64,000 nt of DNA from Gammaproteobacteria bacterium (GTDB lineage Bacteria > Pseudomonadota > Gammaproteobacteria > HyVt-429). How positions within the stretch are numbered: position 1 is the first letter of the stretch; each line of letters opens with the position of its first letter. The notes below the pieces were generated by a model that was given only the letters and a program-made list of their open reading frames with translations, searched no databases and was not told the origin of the DNA. Below are positions 53,590-64,000 of this stretch, piece after piece. The position numbers were made by a program, and so were the translations under genes. The stretch spans positions 1 to 64,000 of the forward strand of contig JAADGI010000029.1 of NCBI GenBank assembly GCA_013152415.1, read 5' to 3'.

Positions 53590-55467
53590 TTAGTCCTTAA
53601 ATTCGTCGATGCGGTGACCCGCCAGGGCCTGACGAATCCCGGCATCCATACGTCGAGCGGCAAACTCCTGGGTCGCGGCGTTGAGTGCTTCTATGGCACG
53701 TTTTATAACAAGGTAGTCATTGCCGTCCCGTGCAACCATCAATTCCTGGATTCGGGAATTGATCAACTCACGCTCATCTTTATTGAGCAAGGTCTCGCCG
53801 TCTTGCAGCAAGGCCGATCGAAGCGCTTCGATACTGCGATCTGCATCCACTCTTTGTTCACTCAGGCTACGTGCCGTCACATCATCACCAGCATGCTCGA
53901 TGGCATCACGGAGCATGGTTTCGATCTCTTGCTCACTCAGGCCGTAAGAGGGTTTGACCTCCACATGGCTTTCGACCCCGCTGGTCTGCTCCCGTGCCTT
54001 CACTGCCAACAGGCCATCGGCATCCACCTGAAAAGTGACCTGAATACGTGCCGCCCCGGCTACCATAGGCGGTATGCCGCGCAACTCAAAATGAGACAGG
54101 GAACGACAGTCTGATACCAACTCCCGTTCACCTTGCAACACATGCACCGATAGGGCGGTCTGACCATCCTTAAAGGTAGTAAAGGTCTGTGCCCGGGCAG
54201 TGGGAATGGTTGAATTCCGAGGGATAATCTTCTCCACCATCCCCCCCATGATCTCAATCCCCAGTGACAACGGAATAACATCCAGCAACAACAGGTCACT
54301 GTCAGACTGATTACCAACCAATATGTCGGCCTGTAGCGCCGCCCCCATAGCCACGACCTTGTCAGGGTCAATATCGTCCAAGGGGGGGCGACCGAAAAAT
54401 GCCGCCACCGTTTTCCTCACCAAAGGGACCCGGGTTGAACCCCCCACCAACACCACACCCTGTATGTCACCCGCATTTAGGTCAGCGTCTCGTAAGGTGC
54501 GTCGACACGACAACATGGTCTTCTTGATCGCAGGGGCAATCAGCTCGTCCAAAGTCTCACGGTCCAGGCTGCCGCGCCACTCACCACCCTGGGGACGCTG
54601 CAAAACCCACTCGGTCGAATCGGCATTGCTTAAGGTCTCCTTGGCGGCCCGGGCAAGCTTAAGGAGCCGTCGCTGTAGGTGCAGATCACCGTCCAAGCTT
54701 ATATCGACCTGAGACATGATCCACCGGGCAATGGCATGATCGAGGTCATCACCCCCCAGGGCCGAATCCCCCCCCGTGGCTAAAACCTCAAACACACCCC
54801 GATGCAGGCGCAATATGGATATATCGAAAGTCCCGCCACCCAGGTCATAGACTGCATATACGCCTTCCGGGTTCTGCTCGAGCCCATAGGCAATAGCTGC
54901 CGCAGTGGGTTCACTCAGTAAGCGCAATACATTGATCCCCGCAATCCTGGCAGCATCTTTGGTAGCTTGACGCTGGGCCTCATCAAAATAGGCCGGCACG
55001 GTAATCACAGCACCGTTGAGTTCACCACCAAGAGATTGTTCGGCCCGTTGTTTAAGATCAAGCAGGATATCAGCGGAGATTTCCACCGGACTGTAATTGC
55101 CGGCAACCGTCTTGATACGGGGCATATCCGATTGTGACGGCTCAAACTCATAGGGCAGGACATCACCCAAACCCTTTACATCCCCCACACCACGCCCCAT
55201 CAAGCGCTTTACGGAAGACACCGTGTTGAGGGGATCTTGCTGCAACATCTCGGCCGCAGCCTGGCCCACTACCGGCTGGGCCGCAGCTCGATAACGAACC
55301 ACAGAGGGTAGCAAATGCTGACCCTGGGCATCGGCCAGGGTTTCGGCCACGCCACTACGCACCGTGGCAACCAGCGAATTGGTCGTGCCCAAATCAATAC
55401 CCACCGCCAGTCGATGCTGGTGGGGTGCGGTTGAAAGTCCCGGCTCGCTGATTTGTAATAAGGCCAT
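53590..55467 (-). CDS. hscA: Fe-S assembly chaperone HscA
   Basis: This 625-residue Hsp70-family protein has [29 protein letters not shown] and [13 protein letters not shown] in the ATPase domain, and a substrate domain after about 390. HscA acts with HscB to release clusters from IscU by binding its LPPVK motif. In the isc operon it follows hscB after 326 bp, an unusually wide gap. Confidence 0.96.
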   Translation of the reverse strand: MALLQISEPGLSTAPHQHRLAVGIDLGTTNSLVATVRSGVAETLADAQGQHLLPSVVRYRAAAQPVVGQAAAEMLQQDPLNTVSSVKRLMGRGVGDVKGLGDVLPYEFEPSQSDMPRIKTVAGNYSPVEISADILLDLKQRAEQSLGGELNGAVITVPAYFDEAQRQATKDAARIAGINVLRLLSEPTAAAIAYGLEQNPEGVYAVYDLGGGTFDISILRLHRGVFEVLATGGDSALGGDDLDHAIARWIMSQVDISLDGDLHLQRRLLKLARAAKETLSNADSTEWVLQRPQGGEWRGSLDRETLDELIAPAIKKTMLSCRRTLRDADLNAGDIQGVVLVGGSTRVPLVRKTVAAFFGRPPLDDIDPDKVVAMGAALQADILVGNQSDSDLLLLDVIPLSLGIEIMGGMVEKIIPRNSTIPTARAQTFTTFKDGQTALSVHVLQGERELVSDCRSLSHFELRGIPPMVAGAARIQVTFQVDADGLLAVKAREQTSGVESHVEVKPSYGLSEQEIETMLRDAIEHAGDDVTARSLSEQRVDADRSIEALRSALLQDGETLLNKDERELINSRIQELMVARDGNDYLVIKRAIEALNAATQEFAARRMDAGIRQALAGHRIDEFKD

Positions 55468-55793
55468 GTTATATCCGACAAATTAAAGAAGAAGGCTAAG
55501 CAAAGGAATTTGTGGGTCATTCAAGCTGGTGATTGGCTCTGGCAAAGGCACCAAGCCCGCAAAAAATGATCGGGCTTATTTAACAAGGCATTTGACCCTG
55601 CGGACAATACCGTTCTTCATCAGGAAATTCACTGAAGTTCGACCCTCAATATCGCTTCTACCCTTAACCGCCTTTGCGAGAGTATCAGTTCTGAAATCAT
55701 ACACTTGGCCGTTTCCCTGCGTCGAGATTTACCCACAGATTTTCCTGATGAGTCAATTAAAGAATGTTAGCGCTAGATTCAGGCACAGGAAGT
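55468..55793. other. Intergenic insertion between hscB and hscA
   Basis: No gene is seen in these 326 bp. The stretch contains CGCAAAG-like arms (GGCAAAGGCACCAAGCCCGC near 55548 and CGCCTTTGCGAGAG near 55670), so a palindromic element has apparently inserted within the isc operon. Confidence 0.55.
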
Positions 55794-56333
55794 CTAACCG
55801 AGTTCTTCTTCCAGTTCTTCGACTTCCCGTTGGAGTTTGCTGAGAAACTGCATTTCCCGCACCAGATTCCGGGCCCGCTTAAGGGCCTCCTCTCCTTCCT
55901 CGGCCAAGGCCACCTCAAGAGAGGCGATATTTTTATCCAATAGTCGTGTCACATCATTGGCCAGCGTCACTATCCGCTCACCTGGATTATCACTGCCACG
56001 TACCGCATCCAGTGTCTCACGCAAGGCCATCTGCTCCATGAGAAACTCCGGGTCCATGACGGTATCGGTCTCGGCATTGATATCGATACCCCGCAGGCCA
56101 AGCATATAACACCCTCGCTGCAGGGGGTCTTTAAGGGATTGATAGGCCTCGTTGACCCGAGCCGTCATCTGCATGGATAACCGCCGCTCCTGGTCGGTGG
56201 CGTTTACAAAACGATCTGGGTGTATACGGCGCTGAAGGTCCCTGTAGCGCAAAGAAAGCCTGCCAAGGTCTACTTGAAAGTCGACCGGGATTTCAAACAA
56301 CTCAAAATAATTCTTTCCAAGGCCGGCCTGCAT
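55794..56333 (-). CDS. hscB: Co-chaperone HscB
   Basis: The protein of about 179 residues has an N-terminal J domain (NYFELFEIPVDFQVDLGRLSLRYRDLQRRIHPDRF, with HPD) and a C-terminal helical domain that binds IscU. ATG 56333 (MQAGLGKNYFELF) gives a typical N terminus. The track's TTG at 56357 would overlap the iscA stop (TTGA) and is an alternative. Confidence 0.94.
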   Translation of the reverse strand: MQAGLGKNYFELFEIPVDFQVDLGRLSLRYRDLQRRIHPDRFVNATDQERRLSMQMTARVNEAYQSLKDPLQRGCYMLGLRGIDINAETDTVMDPEFLMEQMALRETLDAVRGSDNPGERIVTLANDVTRLLDKNIASLEVALAEEGEEALKRARNLVREMQFLSKLQREVEELEEELG

Positions 56334-56353
56334 GGCTGATAGTCCGCCCTGAG

Positions 56354-56677
56354 TCAAACTGTAAAGCTTTCACCACAACCACAGGTATCCTTCACATTTG
56401 GATTGTTGAACTGAAAGCCCTCATTCAACCCCTCCTTGGTATAATCCAACTCTGTGCCGTCCAGGTGCAACAAACTTTTGGGGTCCACAAACAGTTTGAC
56501 GCCGTAGGATTCAAAAACCTGGTCACTGCTATCGACCTCATCTACAAACTCCAGCACATAGGCAAACCCGGAGCAACCCGTAGTCTTTATACCCACACGA
56601 ATCCCGGCGCCCTTACCACGATTCTCTAAAAATTTACGCACATGGTCTGCTGCGCCTTCGGTCATGCTGATCGCCAT
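56354..56677 (-). CDS. iscA: A-type iron-sulfur carrier IscA
   Basis: The 107-residue protein [23 protein letters not shown] carries the three conserved cysteines in [13 protein letters not shown] and DTCGCGESF. It delivers clusters or iron. The start is placed 15 codons inside the track ORF to match the family N terminus. Confidence 0.95.
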   Translation of the reverse strand: MAISMTEGAADHVRKFLENRGKGAGIRVGIKTTGCSGFAYVLEFVDEVDSSDQVFESYGVKLFVDPKSLLHLDGTELDYTKEGLNEGFQFNNPNVKDTCGCGESFTV

Positions 56678-56729
56678 ATCCGTTCCCATCTGTTTAGCAC
56701 CAATACCCAATAGCGTAGTCAATTGTCAC

Positions 56730-57137
56730 TCAGGCAGCGCCTTCACTGCCTGAAATTTCACCGCGCTTTTCACGAATATTCGTAACTGCCGCCTTGATTG
56801 CATCCTCGGCCAGCACCGAACAATGAATTTTTACCGGCGGCAAGGCAAGCTCTTCAGCAATCTGTGTGTTCTTGATTTCTGCCGCCTCATCCAGGGTTTT
56901 GCCCTTGACCCATTCGGTCACCAATGAACTGGAAGCGATGGCAGAGCCGCATCCATAGGTTTTGAAACGCGCATCTTCGATGATGCCGTCTTCACTGACC
57001 CTGATCTGAAGTTTCATGACATCACCGCAGGCTGGGGCACCCACCATGCCGGTACCGATGGAGGCATCTTCTTTGTCGAAGGAACCTACATTGCGTGGAT
57101 GTTCGTAGTGATCTAGAACCTTATCGCTATACGCCAT
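56730..57137 (-). CDS. iscU: Iron-sulfur cluster scaffold IscU
   Basis: This 135-residue scaffold begins MAYSDKVLDHYEHPRNVGSF. The three cluster ligands are GAPACGDVM, TYGCGSAIASSS and IHCSVLAED, and the HscA-binding LPPVK precedes the last one. It lies 40 bp after iscS. Confidence 0.97.
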   Translation of the reverse strand: MAYSDKVLDHYEHPRNVGSFDKEDASIGTGMVGAPACGDVMKLQIRVSEDGIIEDARFKTYGCGSAIASSSLVTEWVKGKTLDEAAEIKNTQIAEELALPPVKIHCSVLAEDAIKAAVTNIREKRGEISGSEGAA

Positions 57138-57177
57138 AACATCTATACTCCTGAATGTGCCACTTTATCAGCACGGC

Positions 57178-58392
57178 TTAATGGGCCGCCCACTGAACTG
57201 AATTTAAATCAACACCGTCTTTAAACATTTCCCACAACGGCGACAGGTCGCGTAATCGCCCAATACTGTCCCGAACCACTTTAATGGCGTAGTCGACTTC
57301 TTCTTCGCTGCTGAACCGGCCCAGAGTGAAGCGAATAGAACTATGCGCCAATTCGTCGTTACGTCCCAGAGCACGCAATACATAAGACGGTTCCAGACTG
57401 GCCGAAGTACATGCCGAACCACTGGAAACGGCCATGTCCTTGAGGGCCATAATCAGGGATTCGCCCTCAACGAAATTGAAGCTGATATTTAAGTTGCCAG
57501 CGATGCGCTGGTCCATATCTCCATTGACATAGACCTCTTCCATATCCTGTAGCCCTTGGTATAGACGGTCTCGTAGGTGGCGGATACGATCTGTCTCCAC
57601 GGCCATCTCTTCCCTGGCAAGACGGAAGGCCTCTCCCATACCCACAATCTGGTGAGTGGGCAGAGTCCCGGAACGCAGACCCCGTTCGTGACCACCCCCA
57701 TGCATCTGGGCCTCCAGGCGCACCCGGGGTTTACGCCGCACATAGAGTGCACCGATACCCTTGGGGCCATAGACCTTGTGGGCTGAAAAGGACATCAAAT
57801 CCACATTCATCTCATTGACGTCTACGGCTACCTTACCGGCGCTCTGGGCTGCATCGCTGTGAAAAATAATTTTTCGTTCCCGAGTCAGCTTGCCAATGGC
57901 AGCAAGGTCCTGGACAACACCAATTTCATTGTTGACGTGCATAATCGACACCAGGATGGTGTCATCACGCAAGGCGGCCTCGAGTTTGGCAAGATCTATT
58001 AGCCCATTTTCCTCGGGCTCGAGGTAGGTCACCTCATAACCCTCCCGTTCCAACTGACGGCAGGTATCGAGAACGGCTTTGTGCTCTGTTTTGCAGGTGA
58101 CAATGTGCTTGCCCTTTTTGTGATAGAAATGGGCAGCACCCTTGATGGCCAGATTGTCCGACTCGGTGGCCCCCGAGGTCCAAATGACCTCACGAGGATC
58201 GGCCCCTATCAACGCAGCCACCTCCCTACGCGCCTGCTCAACGGCCTTTTCAGCCGACCAACCGAAGCTGTGTGAGCGCGATGCCGGATTACCAAACTCA
58301 CCCTCGGCGGTGAGGTACTGCATCATCTCTTCCGCCACCCTCGGGTCTACCGGGGTGGTCGCAGAATAATCCATGTAAATCGGCTTTTTCAT
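57178..58392 (-). CDS. iscS: Cysteine desulfurase IscS
   Basis: The PLP enzyme of 404 residues begins [19 protein letters not shown]. It has [11 protein letters not shown], the PLP lysine in [17 protein letters not shown] and the mobile-loop Cys in [21 protein letters not shown]. It supplies sulfur for clusters and tRNA thiolation. ATG 58392 has GGAGAAATGT upstream; the track adds 13 non-family residues. Confidence 0.97.
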   Translation of the reverse strand: MKKPIYMDYSATTPVDPRVAEEMMQYLTAEGEFGNPASRSHSFGWSAEKAVEQARREVAALIGADPREVIWTSGATESDNLAIKGAAHFYHKKGKHIVTCKTEHKAVLDTCRQLEREGYEVTYLEPEENGLIDLAKLEAALRDDTILVSIMHVNNEIGVVQDLAAIGKLTRERKIIFHSDAAQSAGKVAVDVNEMNVDLMSFSAHKVYGPKGIGALYVRRKPRVRLEAQMHGGGHERGLRSGTLPTHQIVGMGEAFRLAREEMAVETDRIRHLRDRLYQGLQDMEEVYVNGDMDQRIAGNLNISFNFVEGESLIMALKDMAVSSGSACTSASLEPSYVLRALGRNDELAHSSIRFTLGRFSSEEEVDYAIKVVRDSIGRLRDLSPLWEMFKDGVDLNSVQWAAH

Positions 58393-58477
58393 ACATTTCT
58401 CCGCAGACTTCTGGCGTCTGCATTCGACCACGCATCCCTGTCGGCCATGGTATTTTTAAACCTCAAACACACCAGCC

Positions 58478-58939
58478 TTATAAATCGGAGAGACTGGCCT
58501 CGGCACGATTCGCTTGACGCGAGGCGACTTCCTGGACGTTGGGTCGATTCACCAACTCGGCCAGACTGATGCCACTAAGAAACTCACGGATGCGCTCACT
58601 CAGGTCTTCCCACAGATAGTGGGTAAGACAACGCTCATCACTGGAACAATTTTGATCCCCACCACAGCGGGTGGCATCAATCTGCTCATTGATGGCAATA
58701 ATAATCTCGGCCACCGATATCTTGTCTGGAACCATGGCCAGTGTATAGCCCCCCCCGGGTCCACGGGTGCTCTTGACCAGACCCTGGCGCCGTAATCGCG
58801 CAAACAGCTGCTCAAGATAAGAAAGTGAAATCCCCTGACGTGCGGCAATCTGGGCCAGGGTAACGGCGCCCTTATCAAAATGTATCGCCAAATCCAACAT
58901 GGCCGTGACCGCATAGCGGCCCTTGGTCGTTAATTTCAT
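58478..58939 (-). CDS. iscR: Fe-S responsive transcriptional regulator IscR
   Basis: The 153-residue Rrf2-family winged-helix protein begins [20 protein letters not shown]. It has the [2Fe-2S] cysteines in [13 protein letters not shown] (three Cys), followed by [12 protein letters not shown]. Holo-IscR represses its own operon. The start is placed 20 codons inside the track ORF. The first gene of the isc operon, it has a matching site upstream. Confidence 0.96.
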   Translation of the reverse strand: MKLTTKGRYAVTAMLDLAIHFDKGAVTLAQIAARQGISLSYLEQLFARLRRQGLVKSTRGPGGGYTLAMVPDKISVAEIIIAINEQIDATRCGGDQNCSSDERCLTHYLWEDLSERIREFLSGISLAELVNRPNVQEVASRQANRAEASLSDL

Positions 58940-59069
58940 AAATCTACCCCATTGTACGTGCTTACTGCGGAAGCGGTATTCCGGCCACCGCACGAACATG
59001 CGGTGTCTCGCAGATCGCGAGCGGCTATCCCAAGCGCTGTTCTGGTACGCCGACTATCTCTACCCTGCT

Positions 59070-59100
59070 AGTGTAGCCATTCCTGACCACTTTAGTCAAC
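59070..59100 (-). promoter_or_regulatory. isc operon promoter with IscR type 1-like site
   Basis: On the minus strand TTGACT (59094-59099) and TACACT (59070-59075) are 18 bp apart. The -35 lies in TTGACTAAAGTGGTCAGG, a near-palindrome resembling IscR type 1 sites. It overlaps the cysE stop codon and would give a leader of about 120 nt before iscR. Confidence 0.7.
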
Positions 59101-59880
59101 TTTTCCTTCCCGGGGTTCCGTACCCCCCCCAGGGGGCTCATCTTCAAGTTTATCCACCGCCAAAACGGGCAACTCCACCTGCTCCAGGTTTATCCCGGAC
59201 TGCTTGAGCTTTTGACACATCATCTCCATCTTGGCATCCACCGCATGGAGGTGGTCAAGGATGGTATCCACCGCCTGGGCCACCGGATCGGATACCTGCC
59301 TGGCCTGACCATAGGCATCAAAACCGATCTTCTTTGCCATCTCCACCTGCCTGGCACCGGGTTTACTGGGTTGGGTCACCACATGAGCCGGTATCCCCAC
59401 CACCGTGGCCCCCTCCGGCACGTCTTTAACCACTACCGAGTTCGAGCCCACCCGTACGCCGTTGCCGAGCTTGATGGGACCGAGGATCTTGGCCCCCGCA
59501 CCCACCACCACATTATCACCCAGGGTAGGATGGCGCTTCACCGCTTGCCACGTGGTCCCTCCCAAGGTGACACCATGATACAGGGTGCAGTCGTCGCCAA
59601 TCTGGGCGGTCTCTCCAATCACCACCCCCATACCATGGTCGATAAAAAAGCGCCGGCCAATCTGGGCACCGGGGTGTATTTCAATCCCGGTAAACCAGCG
59701 TGCCACATGAGACAGAACCCGTGCCAACCACAGAAAACGCCACCCCCATAGCCTGTGGGTCAGGCGGTGAAACAACACCGCATGGACCCCTGGATAGGCA
59801 GTCAGGATCTCGATGGTGGAACGGGCTGCGGGGTCCCGTTCAAAAACGCAGTGGATATCCTCTTTCAGACGGGCAAACAT
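59092..59880 (-). CDS. cysE: Serine O-acetyltransferase CysE
   Basis: The 262-residue enzyme makes O-acetylserine for cysteine synthesis. It has an N-terminal helical domain ([21 protein letters not shown]) and a left-handed beta-helix of hexapeptide repeats ([31 protein letters not shown]), with the catalytic His in DHGMG and the YHGVTLGGT loop. ATG 59880 has GAGAGGAG directly upstream. Cysteine supply and the isc operon adjoin, as in related bacteria. Confidence 0.94.
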   Translation of the reverse strand: MFARLKEDIHCVFERDPAARSTIEILTAYPGVHAVLFHRLTHRLWGWRFLWLARVLSHVARWFTGIEIHPGAQIGRRFFIDHGMGVVIGETAQIGDDCTLYHGVTLGGTTWQAVKRHPTLGDNVVVGAGAKILGPIKLGNGVRVGSNSVVVKDVPEGATVVGIPAHVVTQPSKPGARQVEMAKKIGFDAYGQARQVSDPVAQAVDTILDHLHAVDAKMEMMCQKLKQSGINLEQVELPVLAVDKLEDEPPGGGTEPREGKVD

Positions 59881-59930
59881 GGCTCTCCTCTCTAGGGCTG
59901 AGCGCATTAGGCAATTCCCGACTATTTCTG

Positions 59931-60686
59931 TCAAGGTTGACGGGGCTGCTGTTTTTGTACCTGGGTCAAAATACCACGCAAAATATTGACCTCTTCGGCC
60001 GTCAGGTCTGTGCGGTTAAACATCCGTGTCAGCTTGCGCATGAGTCTGCGTGGGTGCTCGGGGTCAAGAAAATCAAGTTCAACCAAAACCCGCTCCAGGT
60101 GCTCATAAAAACCCTGGCGATTCTGCTGGGTGGCCAAGGCAGGCGATGTCCCCATGGGGGATGACGCCACTACAGGGACATCGGTACGGGCACTCCCATG
60201 GGCCAACAGGATCTCATAGGCCATGATTTGCACCGCAGAGGCAAGATTCAAGGATGTAAACTCTCCCTGGGTGGGGATGGTCACCAGGTAACGACATTGA
60301 TCCACCGCCTCGTTAGTAAGCCCGGCCCGCTCCTGACCAAACAACAGGGCAACGGTGGCGTGTTCAAGCGTGGCGTGTTCAAGCAGGGTTTGGGCACATT
60401 CTCGAGGGGTCAACATCGGCCACTCAATACTCCGGCGACGGGCACTGGTACCGATGACCAAACCACAATCGGCAATGGCCTCATCTAATGTATGACATAC
60501 CATGGCCCCCTCAAGCACGGCATCGGCACCTGAGGCCCGGGCGGTCGCCTCTGCACCGGGAAAACCCTGGGGTGAGACCAGGCAGAGCTGGCTCAGGCCC
60601 ATATTCTTCATGGCCCGGGCCGCACCGCCGATATTGCCCGGGTGAGTGGTGTCGACAAGAACGATACGAATACGATCTAAGGACAT
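59931..60686 (-). CDS. trmJ: tRNA (cytidine/uridine-32-2'-O)-methyltransferase TrmJ
   Basis: This 251-residue SPOUT methyltransferase shows [61 protein letters not shown] and [15 protein letters not shown], forming the knotted SAM site. It modifies position 32 of tRNAs. It is 50 bp upstream of cysE in the same direction. Confidence 0.95.
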   Translation of the reverse strand: MSLDRIRIVLVDTTHPGNIGGAARAMKNMGLSQLCLVSPQGFPGAEATARASGADAVLEGAMVCHTLDEAIADCGLVIGTSARRRSIEWPMLTPRECAQTLLEHATLEHATVALLFGQERAGLTNEAVDQCRYLVTIPTQGEFTSLNLASAVQIMAYEILLAHGSARTDVPVVASSPMGTSPALATQQNRQGFYEHLERVLVELDFLDPEHPRRLMRKLTRMFNRTDLTAEEVNILRGILTQVQKQQPRQP

Positions 60687-60712
60687 CTGTGTTTTTTCAC
60701 CCTGCCGATCCC

Positions 60713-60856
60713 CTCACCAAGACGCCAAGCACACCAAGGCAAAGACGATTCTGTGAATCCCTCAGCGGGGGCGAAAACTTCACGCGTATGTTCGATCTCA
60801 TTGTTGTTGAATATATTCAATCATTCGTTTGCGGGCTTGGCGCCTTGATGAGAGCC
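60713..60856. repeat. Palindromic element in the trmJ-suhB intergenic region
   Basis: CTCACCAAGACGCCAAGC near 60713 is mirrored imperfectly by GCTTGGCGCCTTGATGAGAG ending at about 60856. The surrounding 415 bp between divergent trmJ and suhB contain no gene. Confidence 0.6.
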
Positions 60857-61101
60857 CATTATCCGCTTGGCGTCCACAAATTGTGCTGTAGGGCCATCTT
60901 TCCAATATTACCCCTGCGGCCGATGCTGTAATTTGCTAAAGTCCCGGCCCGGCCCGATAGGGTATGGCCCCACGCATTCAAGCGTTGTGCCCTTCTCTAA
61001 AAACATAGAAAACGACTCATGCCTAATGACCTACAAGGCTGGAGTGTAACAGTCCACAGGTCTGACACCGATTTCCATCAACAGTAATTACGGAGCACTC
61101 C

Positions 61102-61899
61102 ATGCATCCCATGCTCAACACTGCGGTCAAGGCAGCACGCCAAGCCGGAAACATCATCATGCGCCACATGGGCCGAATCGATCAGTTAACGATCGAAAGC
61201 AAGGGCCGCCACGATTTTGTGACTGAAATTGATCGAAACGCGGAATTTGCCATCATCGAAACCATCCGCTCGGCCTACCCTGGGCATGCCATTATCGCCG
61301 AAGAGAGCGGCCAGCATCCCGGTGAGGGCTATGAATGGATCATCGACCCACTTGATGGCACCACCAATTACTTGCATGGGCTCCCTCAGTTTGCGGTATC
61401 CATATGTGTCAGCAAAAACGGGGTCCTCGATCAAGCCGTGATCTTCGACCCGGTCAAAAACGAGTTATTCACGGCCTCTCGCGGCCAGGGGGCCCAGCTC
61501 AATAGCCGACGTTTGCGCGTCAGCACAGTATCGCACATGTCCGACACCCTGCTGGCCACGGGATTTCCCATCCGCCAGCCCGAGCACATGGATGCCTGGG
61601 TCAAGATGTTCAGTGCCATCCTGCCACGAACCAGCGGTATACGCCGGGCAGGCTCTGCGGCCCTGGATCTGGCCTACGTGGCAGCCGGCCGTTTCGATGG
61701 CTTCTGGGAGATCGGCCTGCATTCCTGGGATATGGCCGCAGGCTGCCTGTTGATACAAGAGGCAGGGGGGATGACGGGAGACTTTCTCGGCGGACAAAAA
61801 GTCCTCGAGAGTGGCAATATTATCGCCGGCAATCCCGATATTTATCCACAGCTCCTGCGCTTGATCGGCCCCCATGTCACTGCCAAGCTCAGCATCTGA
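61102..61899 (+). CDS. suhB: Inositol-1-monophosphatase family protein SuhB
   Basis: The 265-residue phosphatase carries the metal-binding motifs EIDRNAEFAI, AEESG, the DPLDGTTNYLHG block and WDMAAGCLLIQEAGG. SuhB also joins rRNA transcription antitermination complexes in E. coli. GGAGC lies shortly before ATG. Confidence 0.94.
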   Translation: MHPMLNTAVKAARQAGNIIMRHMGRIDQLTIESKGRHDFVTEIDRNAEFAIIETIRSAYPGHAIIAEESGQHPGEGYEWIIDPLDGTTNYLHGLPQFAVSICVSKNGVLDQAVIFDPVKNELFTASRGQGAQLNSRRLRVSTVSHMSDTLLATGFPIRQPEHMDAWVKMFSAILPRTSGIRRAGSAALDLAYVAAGRFDGFWEIGLHSWDMAAGCLLIQEAGGMTGDFLGGQKVLESGNIIAGNPDIYPQLLRLIGPHVTAKLSI

Positions 61900-61963
61900 G
61901 CTGTGCCAGTCTGCACCGAAGATTTTAGTTTAAACTGAGCCGGAGAGCATTCGGAACCCAAAC

Positions 61964-64000
61964 ATGCAACAACAATTGTTCAACGGTAGCGACGGAACCG
62001 GCACTGACGAGGCCACCCTCGTCACCAGTCAATCCGATCTGTCGGGCCACACCCCCATGATGCAGCAATACCTGCGTATCAAGGCCGAGCAACCCGACAT
62101 GCTGCTGCTGTATCGCATGGGCGATTTCTACGAACTGTTTTTTGATGATGCCGCCCGTGCCTCTGAACTGTTGGATATTGTGCTGACCTCCCGGGGCAGT
62201 TCAGCGGGAGAGCCGATCCCCATGGCAGGTATTCCGGTGCACGCCCTGGAACAGTATTTGGTCAAACTGGTCAATCAAGACCAGGCGGTGGCTATTTGTG
62301 AACAGATCGGTGAACCCGGAAAGACCAAGGGGCCCGTAGAGAGAAAGGTGGTACGCATTGTCACCCCCGGGACCCTGACCGACGAGGCCCTGCTCGATGA
62401 GCGCCAGGACAATTTTTTGGTCGCCCTCTACCAGGACAGCGATATTTACGGCCTGGCGGCATTGGCACTTTCCAGCGGCCACTTCATCATTCAGGAATGT
62501 CAGGATCACGAGGCCCTGCTCGATGAATTGGCCCGGATCAGCCCGGCTGAAATCCTGACTCAACAACATAGCGACTGGACTCTAGGTGAATTTCAAAAGA
62601 GAGTACGTCAACTGTCGACACGCTTCTATGAAATTGATACTGCGCCACAAACCCTGAGTGAGCATTTTGCTGGCGAGGATCTGGCTGACCTGGGCTGTAC
62701 CGATCTCAAGGTGGCCACTGTGGCGGCAGCCTGCCTGTTGCGCTATGCAACAGACACCCAGCGCAGTGGCCTGCCCCATATCCAGAAATTGCATGTTGAA
62801 TATCGCCACCAACATCTTGTGCTCGACCCTGCCAGTCGCCGCAACCTGGAAATCGATATTAACCTCAAGGGCGGTCGCGACAACACCCTGCTCGCCGTTC
62901 TCGATAACTGCAGTACCGCCATGGGGGCACGGTTGTTACGTCACTGGCTACACACCCCGTTGCGTGATCACGACGCCATACGCCAGCGCCTGCAGGTTGT
63001 CACCGCACTACTGGATAAGCACGCCTTCGAAGACATCCATAGCACCCTGCGTCGGGTAGGCGACATCGAACGTATCCTCGCTCGATTGGCCTTAGGTAGC
63101 GCACGCCCACGTGATCTATTGCGCCTGGGCGTTGCCTTGGCCAGCCTGCCGCAATTGCGGACACAGTTACAGCCTTTTGATTCACCGCTGCTGCACAGCC
63201 TGGTAGAGGAGATGGGTGAGTTTGCCGAGATTGTCGAATTACTCAATCGCGCATTGGTCGATGAGCCGCCCCAATCGATCCGGGATGGCGGTGTCATACG
63301 GACCGGCTACGATGGTCCATTGGATAAACTGCGCCAACTAAGCGACAACGCCGGTAATTATTTAATAGAACTTGAAGCGCGGGAACAATCCCGTACCGGC
63401 ATCCCAAAGCTCCGGGTACGCTACAACCGGGTACACGGCTACTATATTGAGATCAGCAAGGCCCAGACGGGTGATATTCCGTCGGACTACAGTCGACGAC
63501 AAACCCTCAAAAATGTAGAACGCTACATCACCCCGGAGCTCAAGACCCTGGAAGATCAGGTGCTGGGGGCAAAAGAAAAGTCCCTGGCATTAGAGAAGGC
63601 TCTGTACGAGGACCTATTGGACCGATTAAAGGAGCACCTGGCACCACTGCAATCATGCAGTCGCGCCCTGGCGCAACTGGACGTGCTTAATAACTTTGCT
63701 GAACGGGCCCATGCCCTCAATCTCACTGCGGCTATTCTTAGCGACACCCCGGGCATCCAAATTTGTGGTGGCCGCCATCTCATCGTAGAAAAAAATATTG
63801 GCCAGGCCTTTATTGCCAATGATATTGAGTTAGACCAGGATCGGCGCATGCTGGTCATCACCGGGCCTAATATGGGCGGCAAGTCTACCTACATGCGCCA
63901 AACCGCCATCATCGCACTACTCGCCCATACAGGCAGTTTCATCCCTGCCACATCCGCGCGTATTGGCCCCATGGACCGCATCTTTACCCGCATTGGCGCC
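61964..64000 (+). CDS. mutS: DNA mismatch repair protein MutS (5' part, runs off window)
   Basis: The open frame from ATG 61964 continues past the window end (679 codons seen), so it is missing from the ORF track. The mismatch-binding domain has [17 protein letters not shown] and [14 protein letters not shown], including the Phe-X-Glu wedge. The clamp and lever regions follow, and the Walker [17 protein letters not shown] appears near residue 630. The C-terminal ATPase end is outside. The N terminus is about 30 residues longer than in E. coli ([15 protein letters not shown]...). Confidence 0.96.
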   Translation, partial: MQQQLFNGSDGTGTDEATLVTSQSDLSGHTPMMQQYLRIKAEQPDMLLLYRMGDFYELFFDDAARASELLDIVLTSRGSSAGEPIPMAGIPVHALEQYLVKLVNQDQAVAICEQIGEPGKTKGPVERKVVRIVTPGTLTDEALLDERQDNFLVALYQDSDIYGLAALALSSGHFIIQECQDHEALLDELARISPAEILTQQHSDWTLGEFQKRVRQLSTRFYEIDTAPQTLSEHFAGEDLADLGCTDLKVATVAAACLLRYATDTQRSGLPHIQKLHVEYRHQHLVLDPASRRNLEIDINLKGGRDNTLLAVLDNCSTAMGARLLRHWLHTPLRDHDAIRQRLQVVTALLDKHAFEDIHSTLRRVGDIERILARLALGSARPRDLLRLGVALASLPQLRTQLQPFDSPLLHSLVEEMGEFAEIVELLNRALVDEPPQSIRDGGVIRTGYDGPLDKLRQLSDNAGNYLIELEAREQSRTGIPKLRVRYNRVHGYYIEISKAQTGDIPSDYSRRQTLKNVERYITPELKTLEDQVLGAKEKSLALEKALYEDLLDRLKEHLAPLQSCSRALAQLDVLNNFAERAHALNLTAAILSDTPGIQICGGRHLIVEKNIGQAFIANDIELDQDRRMLVITGPNMGGKSTYMRQTAIIALLAHTGSFIPATSARIGPMDRIFTRIGA

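Noticed and set aside
61186-61875. Minus-strand ORFs opposite suhB
   Set aside because: Shadows of a clear inositol monophosphatase gene.

Overview
The window reads as one contiguous chromosomal stretch of a gammaproteobacterium. The evidence is the gene order trmJ-cysE-iscR-iscS-iscU-iscA-hscB-hscA-fdx-iscX, the order mtaB / rlmN-pilW-rodZ-hisS-yfgM-bamB-der, a RelA of the gammaproteobacterial synthetase type, and mutS and suhB. A c-type-heme chemoreceptor, anaerobic hemN, copper bufferin genes and two SulP anion carriers would fit an aquatic, perhaps sulfur-oxidising lineage. That ecological reading is inference, and no species can be named from the sequence alone. No rRNA, tRNA, transposase or prophage gene was seen.

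Region 1 (1-14.8 kb) is a complete, unusual type III CRISPR-Cas locus, all on the minus strand. An operon of six genes runs toward a 24-repeat array with 36-bp repeats and 23 spacers. In transcription order it encodes: a large protein with a C-terminal membrane domain (unrecognised); a short Cas10-like palm protein with GGDE and no visible HD nuclease; a two-domain RAMP protein (Cas7-like plus Cas5/Csx10-like); a giant protein with three consecutive Cas7-like RAMP domains; a Cas6-RT-Cas1 fusion; and Cas2. Most junctions overlap or are a few bases apart. The Cas6-RT-Cas1 fusion predicts crRNA processing and spacer capture from RNA. Four spacers carry a Shine-Dalgarno hexamer followed, after exactly 7 nt, by ATG. 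In three of them the predicted crRNA would be antisense to the putative mRNA start. This locus is the most novel part of the window.

Region 2 (15-30 kb) holds mostly single genes: a small secreted protein, relA, a Tll0287/DUF3365-type c-heme chemoreceptor, two convergent SulP-STAS transporters (one with a long charged insert), truD, a two-domain rhodanese, a TatD-link-type radical SAM protein, a type I-beta DAHP synthase, queD and hemN.

Region 3 (31-37 kb) is a periplasmic metal and oxidant defence cluster: bufA (Cys-rich bufferin precursor), bufB (DUF692/MNIO) and bufC (DUF2063), then msrP and msrQ for methionine sulfoxide repair, then an Atm1-type ABC exporter. A strong hairpin separates bufA from bufBC.

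Region 4 (37-42 kb) holds a GlpD-like FAD enzyme, a GT4 glycosyltransferase and a polytopic GT39-like glycosyltransferase, probably one surface-polysaccharide or glycolipid unit. It is followed by an unrecognised helical protein with a clear terminator.

Region 5 (43.7-64 kb) is core housekeeping. It contains ribosome assembly (der), outer membrane assembly (bamB, yfgM), hisS, cell shape (rodZ), pilus assembly (pilW), RNA modification (rlmN, mtaB, trmJ), the full isc iron-sulfur operon with an IscR-type promoter, cysE, suhB and the 5' part of mutS, which runs off the window. A family of palindromic intergenic elements, mostly ending in CGCAAAG-like arms, is scattered from about 28 to 61 kb.
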